Assembly: GCF_024211275.1 (NCBI RefSeq)
Contig: NZ_JAMLDX010000001.1
Location: forward strand, 434,001 to 498,000
Direction of reading: 5' to 3'
DNA from: Sphingomonas tagetis
GTDB taxonomy: Bacteria; Pseudomonadota; Alphaproteobacteria; Sphingomonadales; Sphingomonadaceae
DNA: 64,000 nucleotides
This document shows positions 36,203 to 44,745 of the stretch, piece by piece (within the stretch, counting starts at the first letter, position 1; each line of letters begins with the position of its first letter). Made by a program: the position numbers and the translations under genes. The notes beneath the pieces are model-generated. The model ran no database searches, was not told the DNA's origin, and saw only the letters and a program-made list of their open reading frames with translations.

Positions 36203-36444
36203 CGGGTGATTACCTCTGCCTCAAGGCCGGTGACGAGCACGGGCGGCGCGGTGCGCTCGCCCCAAACGGACAGCCAGATGACGCCGGTCTCGGCGATCTC
36301 GCGGATCTCGGCGGCCGACAGCTGCCAGCACGACACGATCTGGCCGTTGTCGCGCAGCACCGGCAGCGGGATAACGCGATCCTCGCATCCGGGGGGCGCG
36401 GTCAGCAGCAGGTTCGACCCTGCGAAATCGACGGGCCTCGCCAT
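36199..36444 (-). CDS. Small hypothetical head-module protein
   Basis: 81 residues with a strand-rich sequence (VIPLPVLRDNGQIVSCWQLS, GVIWLSVWGERTAPPVLVTG). Similar short proteins occur between portal and protease genes of sphingomonad phages. Its start overlaps the preceding stop as TGATG. The role is unknown. Confidence 0.65.
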   Translation of the reverse strand: MARPVDFAGSNLLLTAPPGCEDRVIPLPVLRDNGQIVSCWQLSAAEIREIAETGVIWLSVWGERTAPPVLVTGLEAEVITR

Positions 36445-36620
36445 CAGGGGCGCGCCCGCTTCGTCGCATCGGCGACGTTTGCCATGACCGAGCGCGCCTT
36501 CGTTGCAGTATATGGCTCGTCGCGGTCGGTCAGCGCGCCACCGAGCGTCACCACGTCGGCCGCGAGGTCGAGCGGCATCGTCGCAGCGCCCACCGCCGCG
36601 CGAAGCAGGTTATCCAGCAT
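36444..36620 (-). CDS. 58-residue phage protein between portal and head genes
   Basis: Below common length cut-offs. It reads MLDNLLRAAVGAATMPLDLA then ADVVTLGGALTDRDEPYT and ends in ATKRARP. It has an amphipathic first helix and a TGATG overlap at both ends, so coding is well supported by coupling. AGGACAG lies a few bases upstream. No function known. Confidence 0.7.
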   Translation of the reverse strand: MLDNLLRAAVGAATMPLDLAADVVTLGGALTDRDEPYTATKARSVMANVADATKRARP

Positions 36621-37870
36621 CAGCTGTCCTTTTTCTCAGTGGTCGGCTTCACGACGGGCAGATCGCGGCCGTCCTGCACGGCCATGTTCGCCTCGACGAT
36701 GTACTGATTCCCGCCCTCGTCATCGCGCGGGTTCATGTCCTCGAGCTCGCGCCACTCATTGGCGTTGATCACGCCACTGCGGCGCTGAATCTGAAGCCCT
36801 TCCTGACGATCCTTGTAGGCACCGCGCATCAGGGAATTCAGATTGAACCGAGCGGTAAGGCCTTCGTCCTTCTCGGCATCGGTCAGCAGCGACACTTCGA
36901 CCGACTGCTCGATCCGACCTGCCCACGGTGACATCGTGTGCGTCGCGTGTGCGATCAGCATCTGCTCGACGCTGGCATAGGTCGCCGTCTTATCGGTGAG
37001 CCCCACCATGATCGGCAGCACGCGCGCGCCGCGACAGACTTCTTCGATCTGGAAGCGCCGCGTCTCGAGATGCTCGGCATCGACGCCCGTCATCTGTTGC
37101 GCGAGCCATTTCGCGCCGCGATCGAGGATCATCGGCGTGCCGGCGAGGTCGCCGCCGGCGGCGTAGCGTTTCAGCCAGGTCGCCAACTGCTTGTATTGAT
37201 CGACAGTAAGCTCGCCATCGATGGCATAGGCGCCGCTCGGTGTCGCGCCGCTCTTGTGCATCCGGGCGTGGCCCGCCTCAAGCGCCAAGCTCAGCCCCAG
37301 CGCCTCGCGTGCCAGCTTCACCGGCTCGAGTCCCATCCAGCCGTTCCAGCTGGGCCCGCGGATGTGCCACACGCTGCCCGGCGGCATCGGTTGCCAGTGG
37401 CCGTCGTCGCCGGCGACTTCGTACCGATACGTCAGGTCGGCGCGGCGGGTGACCTTCACCCGACCCGGTTCGATCACGATCAGCTCGTGCACGCGATTGT
37501 CGCCGACCCGGTTCACGAACACGAATGCGTTGCCGACGAACATCAGGTGGATCGCAACCGTCTCGATCAGGCTGAAGGCGGTCATGCCCGCGCTCGGCTC
37601 GAGGAAAAGGCGCCGGTGCAGCGGGTGATCCGAATAGACATCGGCGCCGATGCCGCTTTTTCGCGGCCGCATCAGCCGCAAGCGCGACTGCGCCAGCCCT
37701 TCGCCAACTACGCGAGCGCAGGCGAACATCGCCGAGACCTGCAGAGCGGTCGACCAGGTGACACTTATCCCGGTCGCGCTCTCCGCGTTCATCAGGAATC
37801 CCGGCAGCTGATCGAGCGTGACCGCATCTTTGCGCTCGCCGCCCGCCAGTCGGGCCATCGGACCTCGCAT
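36620..37870 (-). CDS. Portal protein, HK97 type
   Basis: 416 residues from MRGPMARLAGGERKD; the start is chosen at the TGATG overlap with the small gene before. PSAGMTAFSLIETVAIHLMF, GNAFVFVNRVGDNRVHELIV and PGSVWHIRGPSWNGWMGL are the clip and stem signatures of HK97 portals. It forms the dodecameric ring through which terminase moves DNA. Confidence 0.93.
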   Translation of the reverse strand: MRGPMARLAGGERKDAVTLDQLPGFLMNAESATGISVTWSTALQVSAMFACARVVGEGLAQSRLRLMRPRKSGIGADVYSDHPLHRRLFLEPSAGMTAFSLIETVAIHLMFVGNAFVFVNRVGDNRVHELIVIEPGRVKVTRRADLTYRYEVAGDDGHWQPMPPGSVWHIRGPSWNGWMGLEPVKLAREALGLSLALEAGHARMHKSGATPSGAYAIDGELTVDQYKQLATWLKRYAAGGDLAGTPMILDRGAKWLAQQMTGVDAEHLETRRFQIEEVCRGARVLPIMVGLTDKTATYASVEQMLIAHATHTMSPWAGRIEQSVEVSLLTDAEKDEGLTARFNLNSLMRGAYKDRQEGLQIQRRSGVINANEWRELEDMNPRDDEGGNQYIVEANMAVQDGRDLPVVKPTTEKKDS

Positions 37871-38013
37871 CAATCGCGCGCCAGCAAATATGCGATGCCG
37901 AACAGCAGAGCGCCGGCGGTGATCAGTGCCGCCGGGACGTGGATCATCCCCACGCCGATGACGACGAGTGTCGCGGCGAGCATCCCGAGGAGCTCGGGCA
38001 CCATCTTCGGCAT
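37870..38013 (-). CDS. 47-residue membrane protein between terminase and portal
   Basis: A short gene with AGGAG 6 bases before its ATG. It reads MPKMVPELLGMLAATLVVIG, then IHVPAALITAGALLFGIAYL and ends LARD. It has two hydrophobic stretches (residues 8-22 and 27-43). Overlap with the portal ATG (TGATG) supports translation. Function unknown; it might be an inner-membrane accessory. Confidence 0.65.
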   Translation of the reverse strand: MPKMVPELLGMLAATLVVIGVGMIHVPAALITAGALLFGIAYLLARD

Positions 38014-38022
38014 GTGCCGCTC

Positions 38023-39831
38023 CTATTCTTCCCAGAAGGACTTGGACGGCTTCGCCAGCTCGATGCTGACGGCCGCGCCAGCGCCCATCGCCATGGTGAC
38101 CAGGCCATCGATGCGACCGCGCGAGCGCTTCTTGTCGAAAGCGCGGTTCTTCATGCCGTCCTCGATCAGCGCGGCATTCGAAGCGCACATGTAGTTCACC
38201 GGTGAGTCATCGATGACGATCGTCTCCTTCAGGATCCGATCCTCGAACCGCTCGACCGAGCGCGGCATGCAATATTGCCGATCTTCGAACACCACGCGCG
38301 TGCCCTGGGCGTGTTTGACCAGGCGCAACCCGGTCCCCTTCGGCTTGTCGGGACCATCGAACTGCCAGACGTCGAAGCCAATGTCCTCGCAGGCCGTCAG
38401 AAAGTCCGCCATCTGCGCGATGTCGAACACCAGCTCCTGGACGTCATGCTCGGCGCAGATCTGCGCGACCTGCTGTGCGACGAACTTCTTGTCGATCGTC
38501 GCCCCGGGCACGGCGGTCAGCCAGCCTTCCTCGACCCACTTCTCATACGGCGCCTTGTCGGCCGTCGCGCGATCGGCGAGCCCGTCGGCCGTCGTCCAGT
38601 ACCAGGTCTTCTGCCAGAGGACGCCGTCGCCATCGATCCACGTCGCGGTCAGCGCCGTCAGGTCGTTCTTCTTCGACAGGTCGAGACTCAACCAGCACTT
38701 GCAGCCCCTGAGCGCGGCGATCGCCGCCTCATCGACGGTGCCCAGCACCTTCGCCCACTTTTCCTCGGCGATCCAGAAGTCCGCAGCGCCGGCGGGAATG
38801 CCGAAATACAGCCGCTTGACCGAGGCCGCCTTCGACAGTCGGGTCTTGGCCTCCTCCACCGCCTCCCGGATGTTCGTCACGGGATAGGTGACGCCCAGTG
38901 CGGGCAGCGACTTGCCCCAGCACGCCTCATTTTCGAAGACCGTCTCGCGGTCCTTCTTGTCGATTCGCGCGACGAAGGCGAACGACGTCTCGGCTTTGAC
39001 GTCCCCTTTGGCCACCGCCTGCGCGGTGTCCGAGATCTCGGTGCCGACATGCTGCGACACGGCCGGGGTGTTGCTCCCCAACACCATCATCGCGCTGCCT
39101 GCGATCTTATCGATCGCCGCCTGCCAAATCTCGATCTGGGCGATCGACGAGAATTCGTGGATCTCGTCGGCCAGCACCATGCGCGGCCGCGGCCCCGACT
39201 GCTGCGTGCCGTCGGCGAGCGGCTGGAAGAACGACTGGGAGCCCGGGTGCTCGATCTTGTGGGCGTTGTCGCCCTCGCCGCGGATGATGACGTGCCCGAG
39301 CTCCTCGAGCGTTTCGTGCTCCTCGTACCCAGGCACCGGCGCCCGGCACATCGCCGTCGCGTCCTTGAACAGGACCATCGACGTCTGTTTGTTTGCCGCG
39401 ATCGAATAGATCTGCGAGCGGCGAAACCCGCACCATCCCATCGCGTAGAGGCCGAGCCCGGCCATCATCGGCGATTTGGCTTGGCCCTTGCCGGTCTCGA
39501 CATATGCGTTGCGGAAGCGCCACCGCCCCGTGGCATTCACCCAGCCCATCAGCGAGCCGACGATGAACACTTGGTACGGGATAAGGTTGAACGACTGCCC
39601 TTCCGCGGGCCCGTCCGTGATCGTGAACAGCGACGGGAAGAAATCCAGCGCGCGTTGCGCCAGCTCTGGCCGCCAGAAATAGCCTTTAAGGTCGCGCAGG
39701 TCGCGCAGATGGCGCTCGGCCGCATGGCGGACCAGCTCGCCGGTTACGAAATCGCCGCGGACCGCTGCCTCCGCCCACGCCGTGGTCGGATCGGTCGGGC
39801 TAGCCCTGCGGGCCGAGGAACGCGTCGGCAC
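38023..39831 (-). CDS. Terminase large subunit
   Basis: 602 residues. The packaging ATPase has the Walker A-like ETGKGQAKS near residue 112, Walker B VLADEIHE near residue 213 and the coupling motif VLGSNT near residue 250. The C-terminal nuclease carries acidic motifs LSLDLSKKNDLTAL, VFDIAQMAD and the late DGLVTMAMG. It is of the HK97/P27-associated group. It overlaps the small subunit gene by 32 bases. Confidence 0.93.
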   Translation of the reverse strand: MPTRSSARRASPTDPTTAWAEAAVRGDFVTGELVRHAAERHLRDLRDLKGYFWRPELAQRALDFFPSLFTITDGPAEGQSFNLIPYQVFIVGSLMGWVNATGRWRFRNAYVETGKGQAKSPMMAGLGLYAMGWCGFRRSQIYSIAANKQTSMVLFKDATAMCRAPVPGYEEHETLEELGHVIIRGEGDNAHKIEHPGSQSFFQPLADGTQQSGPRPRMVLADEIHEFSSIAQIEIWQAAIDKIAGSAMMVLGSNTPAVSQHVGTEISDTAQAVAKGDVKAETSFAFVARIDKKDRETVFENEACWGKSLPALGVTYPVTNIREAVEEAKTRLSKAASVKRLYFGIPAGAADFWIAEEKWAKVLGTVDEAAIAALRGCKCWLSLDLSKKNDLTALTATWIDGDGVLWQKTWYWTTADGLADRATADKAPYEKWVEEGWLTAVPGATIDKKFVAQQVAQICAEHDVQELVFDIAQMADFLTACEDIGFDVWQFDGPDKPKGTGLRLVKHAQGTRVVFEDRQYCMPRSVERFEDRILKETIVIDDSPVNYMCASNAALIEDGMKNRAFDKKRSRGRIDGLVTMAMGAGAAVSIELAKPSKSFWEE

Positions 39832-40264
39832 CGGCGCTGCGCTCCCGCTTCTTCACCACCTTGCCGACTTTGGCCCGCCGTCCTGGGGTGAGACCGAGCT
39901 GCTGCTCGAGCCGCTCGGTTGTTTTCTCGGCCTCCCGCATCGCCTGATAATAGATGGAGAGGCGCGCGATCGCCTTGGGGTTGTCCTTGGCCGGCTCGGT
40001 GACCAGGCCATCGGTCGCGACGCTCAGCGAGCAGCGATCATAGACGAGGTACGCGAGCACCAGGCGCTGGACCGAGTGGCTGTTCGAATCCGCGAACGTC
40101 TCGCGCTCACGCATCTCGCCAACGATCCGCTGCCAGTGCGCGCTGGCGGCGATCCGCTCGGCCGCATCGGGCAGCAACCGCTCCCAATCCGGCTCGCCAT
40201 CCATGCGCTTCGGCTTCGCCGGCGCGCGGGTCCGCTTCGCCGGCGCCCGCTTCGCCTTCGCCAT
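39800..40264 (-). CDS. Terminase small subunit, P27 family
   Basis: 154 residues. A Lys/Arg/Pro/Ala-rich N-terminal tail (MAKAKRAPAKRTRAPAKPKR) likely binds DNA. ETFADSNSHSVQRLVLAYLV and PKAIARLSIYYQAMREAEKT match the P27-type DNA-recognition subunit. It selects the packaging site. Confidence 0.87.
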   Translation of the reverse strand: MAKAKRAPAKRTRAPAKPKRMDGEPDWERLLPDAAERIAASAHWQRIVGEMRERETFADSNSHSVQRLVLAYLVYDRCSLSVATDGLVTEPAKDNPKAIARLSIYYQAMREAEKTTERLEQQLGLTPGRRAKVGKVVKKRERSAGADAFLGPQG

Positions 40265-40287
40265 GCCGATCAGCTCGCGGCGGGCCG

Positions 40288-40485
40288 TCAGGCGGTCGGG
40301 TAGCGGTACCCGTCGGGATGATACTCCTCGGTGACCGTGATCGTCTGATCCGTCCCGACCCAGATCTCGACGGAATGCCCGCTGGCGATCAGCTCGTTAT
40401 GCGATTCCGAGCCGTCCTTCTCGCGCTTCACCAGGCGGGCGGGGTAGCAGGGGCCGCTGGCCTTGACGGTCACCAGAGTGGTCAT
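40288..40485 (-). CDS. Small hypothetical protein
   Basis: 65 residues from MTTLVTVKASGPCYPARLVK, with AGGA before the ATG. Beta-rich with an N-terminal TLVTVKA strand and a C-terminal YHPDGYRYPTA. Similar small proteins occur next to terminase genes. Function unknown. Confidence 0.65.
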   Translation of the reverse strand: MTTLVTVKASGPCYPARLVKREKDGSESHNELIASGHSVEIWVGTDQTITVTEEYHPDGYRYPTA

Positions 40486-40493
40486 CGCTGATC

Positions 40494-40928
40494 CTAACTT
40501 TTTGGTTTGAAAATGCTCGCAGTGCACATGGGGGCACTACGCGGTGTCCGGGGGGTGGGCGCCCCGACTTTCGACCCGCCCCCGGGTCGAGGGCCTGACC
40601 ACGGGTGGTCGGGGTGAGTCGGTCGCCCTGCCAGGTCGATGCGGCCGCGGCCGTCGGCCTGGTCGAACCCGAACTGCTCGGCCGTGACCTCGATGTCACA
40701 GGACCGGCACAGGTTCTCGGTGTTGTCGTCCTCATCGCTGCCACCGTGGATCAGCGGGACAATATGGTTGACCCGAGCAGCTGCGCGGGTGCGCTTCGGC
40801 GATCGCCCGACCCAGCGTCCGATGCCGAGGCACCGCTCGCATAGGCCGTTGGTCCGCTTCAGCCGGCGCAGGCGCTGGGCTTGCCCAGCCCGGCCGCGCT
40901 TGCGCTCAACAGGTGCCGAGACGGCCAA
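40494..40928 (-). CDS. HNH endonuclease
   Basis: 144 residues. Two CxxC pairs (LCERC and LCRSC) hold a zinc, and the HNH core reads VNHIVPLIHGGSDEDDNTEN. HNH enzymes beside terminase genes are needed for specific packaging cuts in HK97-like phages. The C-terminal 40 residues are disordered and rich in Pro and Gly. Confidence 0.9.
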   Translation of the reverse strand: MAVSAPVERKRGRAGQAQRLRRLKRTNGLCERCLGIGRWVGRSPKRTRAAARVNHIVPLIHGGSDEDDNTENLCRSCDIEVTAEQFGFDQADGRGRIDLAGRPTHPDHPWSGPRPGGGSKVGAPTPRTPRSAPMCTASIFKPKS

Positions 40929-41094
40929 GGCTCAAGCGGCGCCGCATGCGACGCCCTGCCTTGCTGGGGCCACGCTCGCGCTGGCGGCGCGCCCATGCCC
41001 AGGCCAGCTCGACCATCAGCGCACGCTGCAACGATGCGGGCGCACTGGCGACACGCGCCTGCAGCGCGTCGAGGCGCTTCAACGTCATCATCAT
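40906..41094 (-). CDS. Small basic helical protein
   Basis: 62 residues, strongly basic (RRMRRRLSLGRLGTC end), beginning MMMTLKRLDALQARVASAPA. AAGG lies 9 bases before the ATG. It overlaps the HNH start by 23 bases. It might bind nucleic acid; no family recognised. Confidence 0.5.
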   Translation of the reverse strand: MMMTLKRLDALQARVASAPASLQRALMVELAWAWARRQRERGPSKAGRRMRRRLSLGRLGTC

Positions 41095-41113
41095 GATGGG
41101 GATCCTTGCTAGC

Positions 41114-41332
41114 TCAGGGAATGGTGACGCCGAGCGCCTTCAGGTCGGCCTCGAGCGCACGAATGCGTGAGCGCAGCTCCTCACGCACAAAGGGCGTGAC
41201 CAGCTGGATCAGCGTCTCGTCCTGGTCATCGCGATTGATCAGCACCGCAATCTTGCCGTGGTCGAGCTGCATCTGCAGATTGTGCCGCGCGACGGCGATG
41301 CGGTTGACCATGGCCAGCTTGTCCAGCCTCAT
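41114..41332 (-). CDS. Small hypothetical protein
   Basis: 72 residues, helical at both ends (LAMVNRIAVARHNLQMQLDH, REELRSRIRALEADLKALGV) with a short strand pair between. GGAGG lies before the ATG, which overlaps the stop of the gene upstream. Function unknown. Confidence 0.65.
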   Translation of the reverse strand: MRLDKLAMVNRIAVARHNLQMQLDHGKIAVLINRDDQDETLIQLVTPFVREELRSRIRALEADLKALGVTIP

Positions 41333-41640
41333 GCGTCCTCCACGGTCAGCGCTTCGATCGTCACCCGCTGGCGTCCGCCCAGCTGCTCGACACGGCCCAC
41401 GGCCACATCCGCCACCAGGTGCCCGGGCACGCTCAGCTCGGCATCTTTCAGGTCATCCGCCCAGGGCGCGAAAGCCGGGCTCACATCGGCCGCCAGCATC
41501 ATCTCGTGCCGGCCGCCGAGGAACATCGCCGACGACCAGGACTCGCTGACCGAATAGATCATCGTCACGGGACAGCCCGCCGCAGCGGCCGATCGCTCGA
41601 GCGCCCGCCACAGGCGGTCGCCGGCCGCGACATGGGACAT
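41329..41640 (-). CDS. Hypothetical early-late region protein
   Basis: 103 residues from MSHVAAGDRLWRALERSAAA. The start is set where it overlaps the Gam-like stop (TGATG). Mixed helix and strand; no motif. It lies in the leftward run with the Gam-like gene. Confidence 0.65.
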   Translation of the reverse strand: MSHVAAGDRLWRALERSAAAAGCPVTMIYSVSESWSSAMFLGGRHEMMLAADVSPAFAPWADDLKDAELSVPGHLVADVAVGRVEQLGGRQRVTIEALTVEDA

Positions 41641-42149
41641 CAGCCCTTCACCGCCGGCGTCTCGATCGCGCGGATGAAGAAGCTCTCCGGCTGCGCCTCG
41701 GCATAGCCCATCAACTTCAGCGCTGCACCGCGATCGCCCTTCAGCGCCTTCCGCACGGCCGTCTTGTCGACGGCGTAGGTCACGCTGATCAGCGGTTCGG
41801 CCCACTTCGCGGCCTGCAGCTTGGCCAGGCCGAAATCCTTGTCCTGATGGGCATAGGCCAGCGAGGCCGACCCGAGCTTGGTGCCGATCATGCATCCGCC
41901 AAGCTCGATCGACTTGCGCTCACCCTTGGTCAGCTCGGCCGCGTTGGCTCTCCACCACGGCTCGAGCACCTCGGCGATCGGCGCGAGCTTCGCCACCAGC
42001 GGCACCAGCTTCTTGTCAGTCGACGCGTCGATCGCCGCCTTCAGCGACGTCCGCGTCGCCTCGAGCGATGCAATCTGGCCCAACGTCTTGCCATAGCGCT
42101 GCAGTAGCCGCGCGGCGTCCTTGGTCGACTGGGGGGCGGCGATCGTCAC
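41640..42149 (-). CDS. Gam-like host-nuclease inhibitor
   Basis: 169 residues, GTG start overlapping the preceding stop. The N-terminal helical pair (LQRYGKTLGQIASLEATRTS) and the later KSIELGGCMIGTKLGSASLA plus YAVDKTAVRKAL match the Mu Gam family, which binds double-stranded DNA ends and blocks RecBCD/AddAB-type nucleases. It would protect linear phage DNA during infection. Confidence 0.85.
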   Translation of the reverse strand: MTIAAPQSTKDAARLLQRYGKTLGQIASLEATRTSLKAAIDASTDKKLVPLVAKLAPIAEVLEPWWRANAAELTKGERKSIELGGCMIGTKLGSASLAYAHQDKDFGLAKLQAAKWAEPLISVTYAVDKTAVRKALKGDRGAALKLMGYAEAQPESFFIRAIETPAVKG

Positions 42150-42325
42150 GTGCGCAGCTCTTTCAGCGCCACATGCGCATCGACGCGCCCCGCCAGGACC
42201 GAGCGCGCGATCGCGCCCAGCTCGAGATCCCGGACCAGGCCGAGCATGGATGTCTTGTCGAGGGCGACGGACGACCCGTCGGGCAGCGCCTCGATCTGTT
42301 CGCGAAGGGCGGCGTGATTGACCAT
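42146..42325 (-). CDS. 59-residue hypothetical protein
   Basis: MVNHAALREQIEALPDGSSV then ALDKTSMLGLVRDLELGAIA. It overlaps both neighbours (TGATG at its start, GTGA at its end). Small helical proteins of this type precede Gam in related prophages. Function unknown. Confidence 0.65.
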   Translation of the reverse strand: MVNHAALREQIEALPDGSSVALDKTSMLGLVRDLELGAIARSVLAGRVDAHVALKELRT

Positions 42326-42558
42326 CAGACCCACGCACCTCCGCTTTTGCCCATCGTCACCTTGACGCTCGGCACCGCCGGCGCGCGGAACGGCGCGACG
42401 ATCGCCGCGGCGATCCGCTGCGCGCGTTCCTCGAGCTCGTGGATGCCAAGGGGGTGACGGGTGCCCAGCCGGGCCTCGCGGATTAGCTCGTCCAGTTCGG
42501 GGACGACACGATCGAGGGCGTCGGCAACCGACGCGAGCGACACTCTCGGGCTGGGCAT
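42325..42558 (-). CDS. Hypothetical protein before Gam
   Basis: 77 residues from MPSPRVSLASVADALDRVVP. Helical N-terminal half (LDELIREARLGTRHP), Gly-ending C-terminus. First gene after the terminator at 42580-42612, so it is probably the head of the leftward Gam unit. No family. Confidence 0.62.
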   Translation of the reverse strand: MPSPRVSLASVADALDRVVPELDELIREARLGTRHPLGIHELEERAQRIAAAIVAPFRAPAVPSVKVTMGKSGGAWV

Positions 42559-42579
42559 AGGAGACCGTCTCCAGACGCG

Positions 42580-42612
42580 AAAAAGGCCCGCCGGGGGGTA
42601 TCGGCGGGCCTT
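42580..42612 (-). terminator. Rho-independent terminator, leftward
   Basis: Read on the minus strand: GGCCCGCCG, loop ATACCCCCC, CGGCGGGCC (with flanking AAGG/CCTT pairing), then TTTTT. It ends transcription of the gene at 42685-43359 and separates it from the Gam unit. An antiterminator would be needed for any read-through into late genes. Confidence 0.85.
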
Positions 42613-42684
42613 CGGGCGCAATTGTCGCTGCGGTCGATTTGGCCGTTTCGTGTTCGTTTCGGGAGGGGCAAAAACGACACACCC

Positions 42685-43359
42685 TCAATTCAGGCGGGCA
42701 TGCGCCTCGTCCAGGTCGCGCCGATCGACGCTGCGCTGTGCGTCGGCCAGCGTCCGCAGCCACTGGTCCAGCGCCTCGATGAGCAGCCGCCGCGCGCGCG
42801 CCACGCCCAGCCGGTAGCGCTTGGCGACGATCACGACGCCGCGGTCCTCGACGATCATCTCGAGCAACGGTGACGTGAACACGCCGAGTGACGCGCGCCA
42901 CCGGCTATACGCCATCTCGGCCTGCACCATCGCCAGCGATTCGCGGATCCGCGCGTCGAACATCGGCGTGCGATCGATCCGCGTTTCCAGGCTCATCGTG
43001 CGGACCGATGCGCCGGCGCGGATCCGCTCGGCGATCGCCGCGATCTGCTCGGCCGATGCCTTCTGCACCGCGTCGATCGTGCCCTTCTGATACAGGCGCT
43101 CAATGCCGCCCTGGCGCGTGCGCTCGGCTTTGTGCAGCGTTTCCGGGGTGCCCTGTCGGCCGCGCTGCGCCTCGCGCATCGCCACGACGCGCTCGATCTC
43201 GGGCGTCAGCTCGTGCGGGATCCTGCGCTTCGACTTGCCACGGCCGACCGATCGCGCCGGCGGCCGCGGCCGCTCGAGCACCAGGTGCTCGATGCGCTCG
43301 CGCTCGCGGCGCTGCGCGTCATGCTCCGCCGGGCCTTCGCCCTGCCCCGTCACTGCCAT
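42685..43359 (-). CDS. Putative DNA-binding regulator of late genes
   Basis: 224 residues, Arg-rich and basic (PRPPARSVGRGKSKRRIPHE). Near the C-terminus, EDRGVVIVAKRYRLGVARAR followed by RLLIEALDQWL has the shape of a helix-turn-helix like those of late activators or antiterminators. It sits between the immunity region and the late genes and immediately before a strong terminator, the classic place for a Q-type regulator. That role is an inference; no family was recognised. Confidence 0.6.
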   Translation of the reverse strand: MAVTGQGEGPAEHDAQRRERERIEHLVLERPRPPARSVGRGKSKRRIPHELTPEIERVVAMREAQRGRQGTPETLHKAERTRQGGIERLYQKGTIDAVQKASAEQIAAIAERIRAGASVRTMSLETRIDRTPMFDARIRESLAMVQAEMAYSRWRASLGVFTSPLLEMIVEDRGVVIVAKRYRLGVARARRLLIEALDQWLRTLADAQRSVDRRDLDEAHARLN

Positions 43360-43774
43360 GTTGAACCCCACCGCCGAACTCGATGTCGGGAATGTGCTCC
43401 AGCTCGATCGGCACCGGCAGGGGCGAATTCGACACGGGCGGCGCCACCAGCTCCAGCTTGCCCGGGTTGATGACGTATCCGGCCTTGCGCAGCAGCTGCA
43501 GCGCGCGGGCCTGCTCGCCGATCGGCAACAGCCCGCGCGGCACGCCGGGAAAGCGCAGGATCTTCTCGTCCCGGGCCAGCTGCTTCACCAGCCGCCGCGC
43601 CTTCTCACACGGGATATGGCCCAGCGCGGCTGCCAGCTCGCGCAAGCTGCAGCCATCGCCGGTGCGAAGGAAATGATGTTCGATGAACGCAACGGCATTC
43701 ACCTTCAGGTTCGCCCGCTCCGGCGCGAGAGTATACTCGGTCCCCAAGTGGAAACCCTCCCCGCGCAGGAACAT
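43319..43774 (-). CDS. LexA-type winged-helix protein without peptidase domain
   Basis: 151 residues. Residues 28-85 resemble the LexA DNA-binding domain (CSLRELAAALGHIPCEKARR then LVKQLARDEKILRFPG), but no self-cleavage domain follows. An ATG at 43774 has no ribosome site; a TTG about 30 bases later has GGGGAGG before it and could be the true start. It overlaps the next gene by 41 bases. Probably a regulator. Confidence 0.65.
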   Translation of the reverse strand: MFLRGEGFHLGTEYTLAPERANLKVNAVAFIEHHFLRTGDGCSLRELAAALGHIPCEKARRLVKQLARDEKILRFPGVPRGLLPIGEQARALQLLRKAGYVINPGKLELVAPPVSNSPLPVPIELEHIPDIEFGGGVQHGSDGAGRRPGGA

Positions 43775-43794
43775 AGCGGGAATTGTTCAGATCG

Positions 43795-44217
43795 CTAGTA
43801 GTCGCCTTCCGAGATTTGCCGACGGGCCTCCCGCATTCCGCGCCCTGCAATCAGCATTTCGATGGAAACATCGATGCCTGCTTCGAGCTGGTCGCATATG
43901 ACTGTGTCCGGTCCACCCTGCGGCGGTTCGCAAGGGCAATAGTCCTTGTAGCACATCGCTGGCTGAGGCCGGGCCTTCGCCTCGCGGCTGGACGGTTCCG
44001 TCTCCCGGTCCTTCGGCGGATCCGCCGTTGCTGCCGACGCAGCGCGACGCCGACCAATCTCTTCGTTCAACGCCGCCTTTAGACTGGCGACTTCACCTTC
44101 GCGGTCCTCCAGTTTTTGCCGTAGGTCAGCGACCTGATTTCGCAACTGGGCGTCTTCTGGCGACGAGCATCCAACTAGCAGAGCGGCCAACAGACTCGTG
44201 CACGCGAACCGCTTCAT
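43795..44217 (-). CDS. Lipoprotein with coiled coil
   Basis: 140 residues. Signal peptide MKRFACTSLLAALLVGCSS with lipobox LVGC predicts lipidation at Cys17. A charged coiled coil follows (LRNQVADLRQKLEDREGEVA), then a short Cys-containing segment (CYKDYCPCEPPQ). Gene order between the repressor and the late regulator suggests expression in the lysogen; superinfection exclusion is possible but unproven. Confidence 0.75.
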   Translation of the reverse strand: MKRFACTSLLAALLVGCSSPEDAQLRNQVADLRQKLEDREGEVASLKAALNEEIGRRRAASAATADPPKDRETEPSSREAKARPQPAMCYKDYCPCEPPQGGPDTVICDQLEAGIDVSIEMLIAGRGMREARRQISEGDY

Positions 44218-44289
44218 ATCGTGCCGAGCCGCGTCAGCTTGGTCATCTCCACCCTCCTTGCAAATGCGCGCCGTGCGTCCGGTGTTGCC

Positions 44290-44745
44290 CTACTGACGAG
44301 CCGCAAAGATGATGAACAGCACCGCGAACACCACACCGATCCCGCCCAGCAAAAGCCACATGATCCGATCGGTCTTCTTTTCGTCCTCGATGCGCTCAGC
44401 ACTAGACGGGGTTGGTCCGACGGCGTTCGTCGGCGCGGCAGGCCCCAGATCGTTCAAGCTAACGTTCCGTCCCGGCAAGAAATAGAGCGCTCTCACGATG
44501 TAGCCGGTGATGACCAGCAACACGCCAAAGTTGACCAACCCGCCCCCGACCAGCGTCATCGGCCACTTCCACGTGTTGACCGTCGGCGGCCTGTAGCCAT
44601 AGCCGCCATAACCCGCACTGCCCGCATCGCTGAGCACCGGCATGAGCAGTCCGATCGCCAGCAGCACCGCGCCCACGCCGATTGCAGCCCAGCCCCATGC
44701 CATCACTGCGCCGCCATGCGGCCGCTCCAATTTCATTGTCCCCAT
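44290..44745 (-). CDS. Membrane protein near repressor
   Basis: 151 residues (ATG at 44745, or at the internal Met 15). Three hydrophobic segments: AIGVGAVLLAIGLLMPVL, LVGGGLVNFGVLLVITGYIV and the C-terminal IMWLLLGGIGVVFAVLFIIF. A Gly/Tyr loop lies between the first two. No family. It follows the lipoprotein's direction and lies within the likely lysogen-expressed set. Confidence 0.72.
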   Translation of the reverse strand: MGTMKLERPHGGAVMAWGWAAIGVGAVLLAIGLLMPVLSDAGSAGYGGYGYRPPTVNTWKWPMTLVGGGLVNFGVLLVITGYIVRALYFLPGRNVSLNDLGPAAPTNAVGPTPSSAERIEDEKKTDRIMWLLLGGIGVVFAVLFIIFAARQ

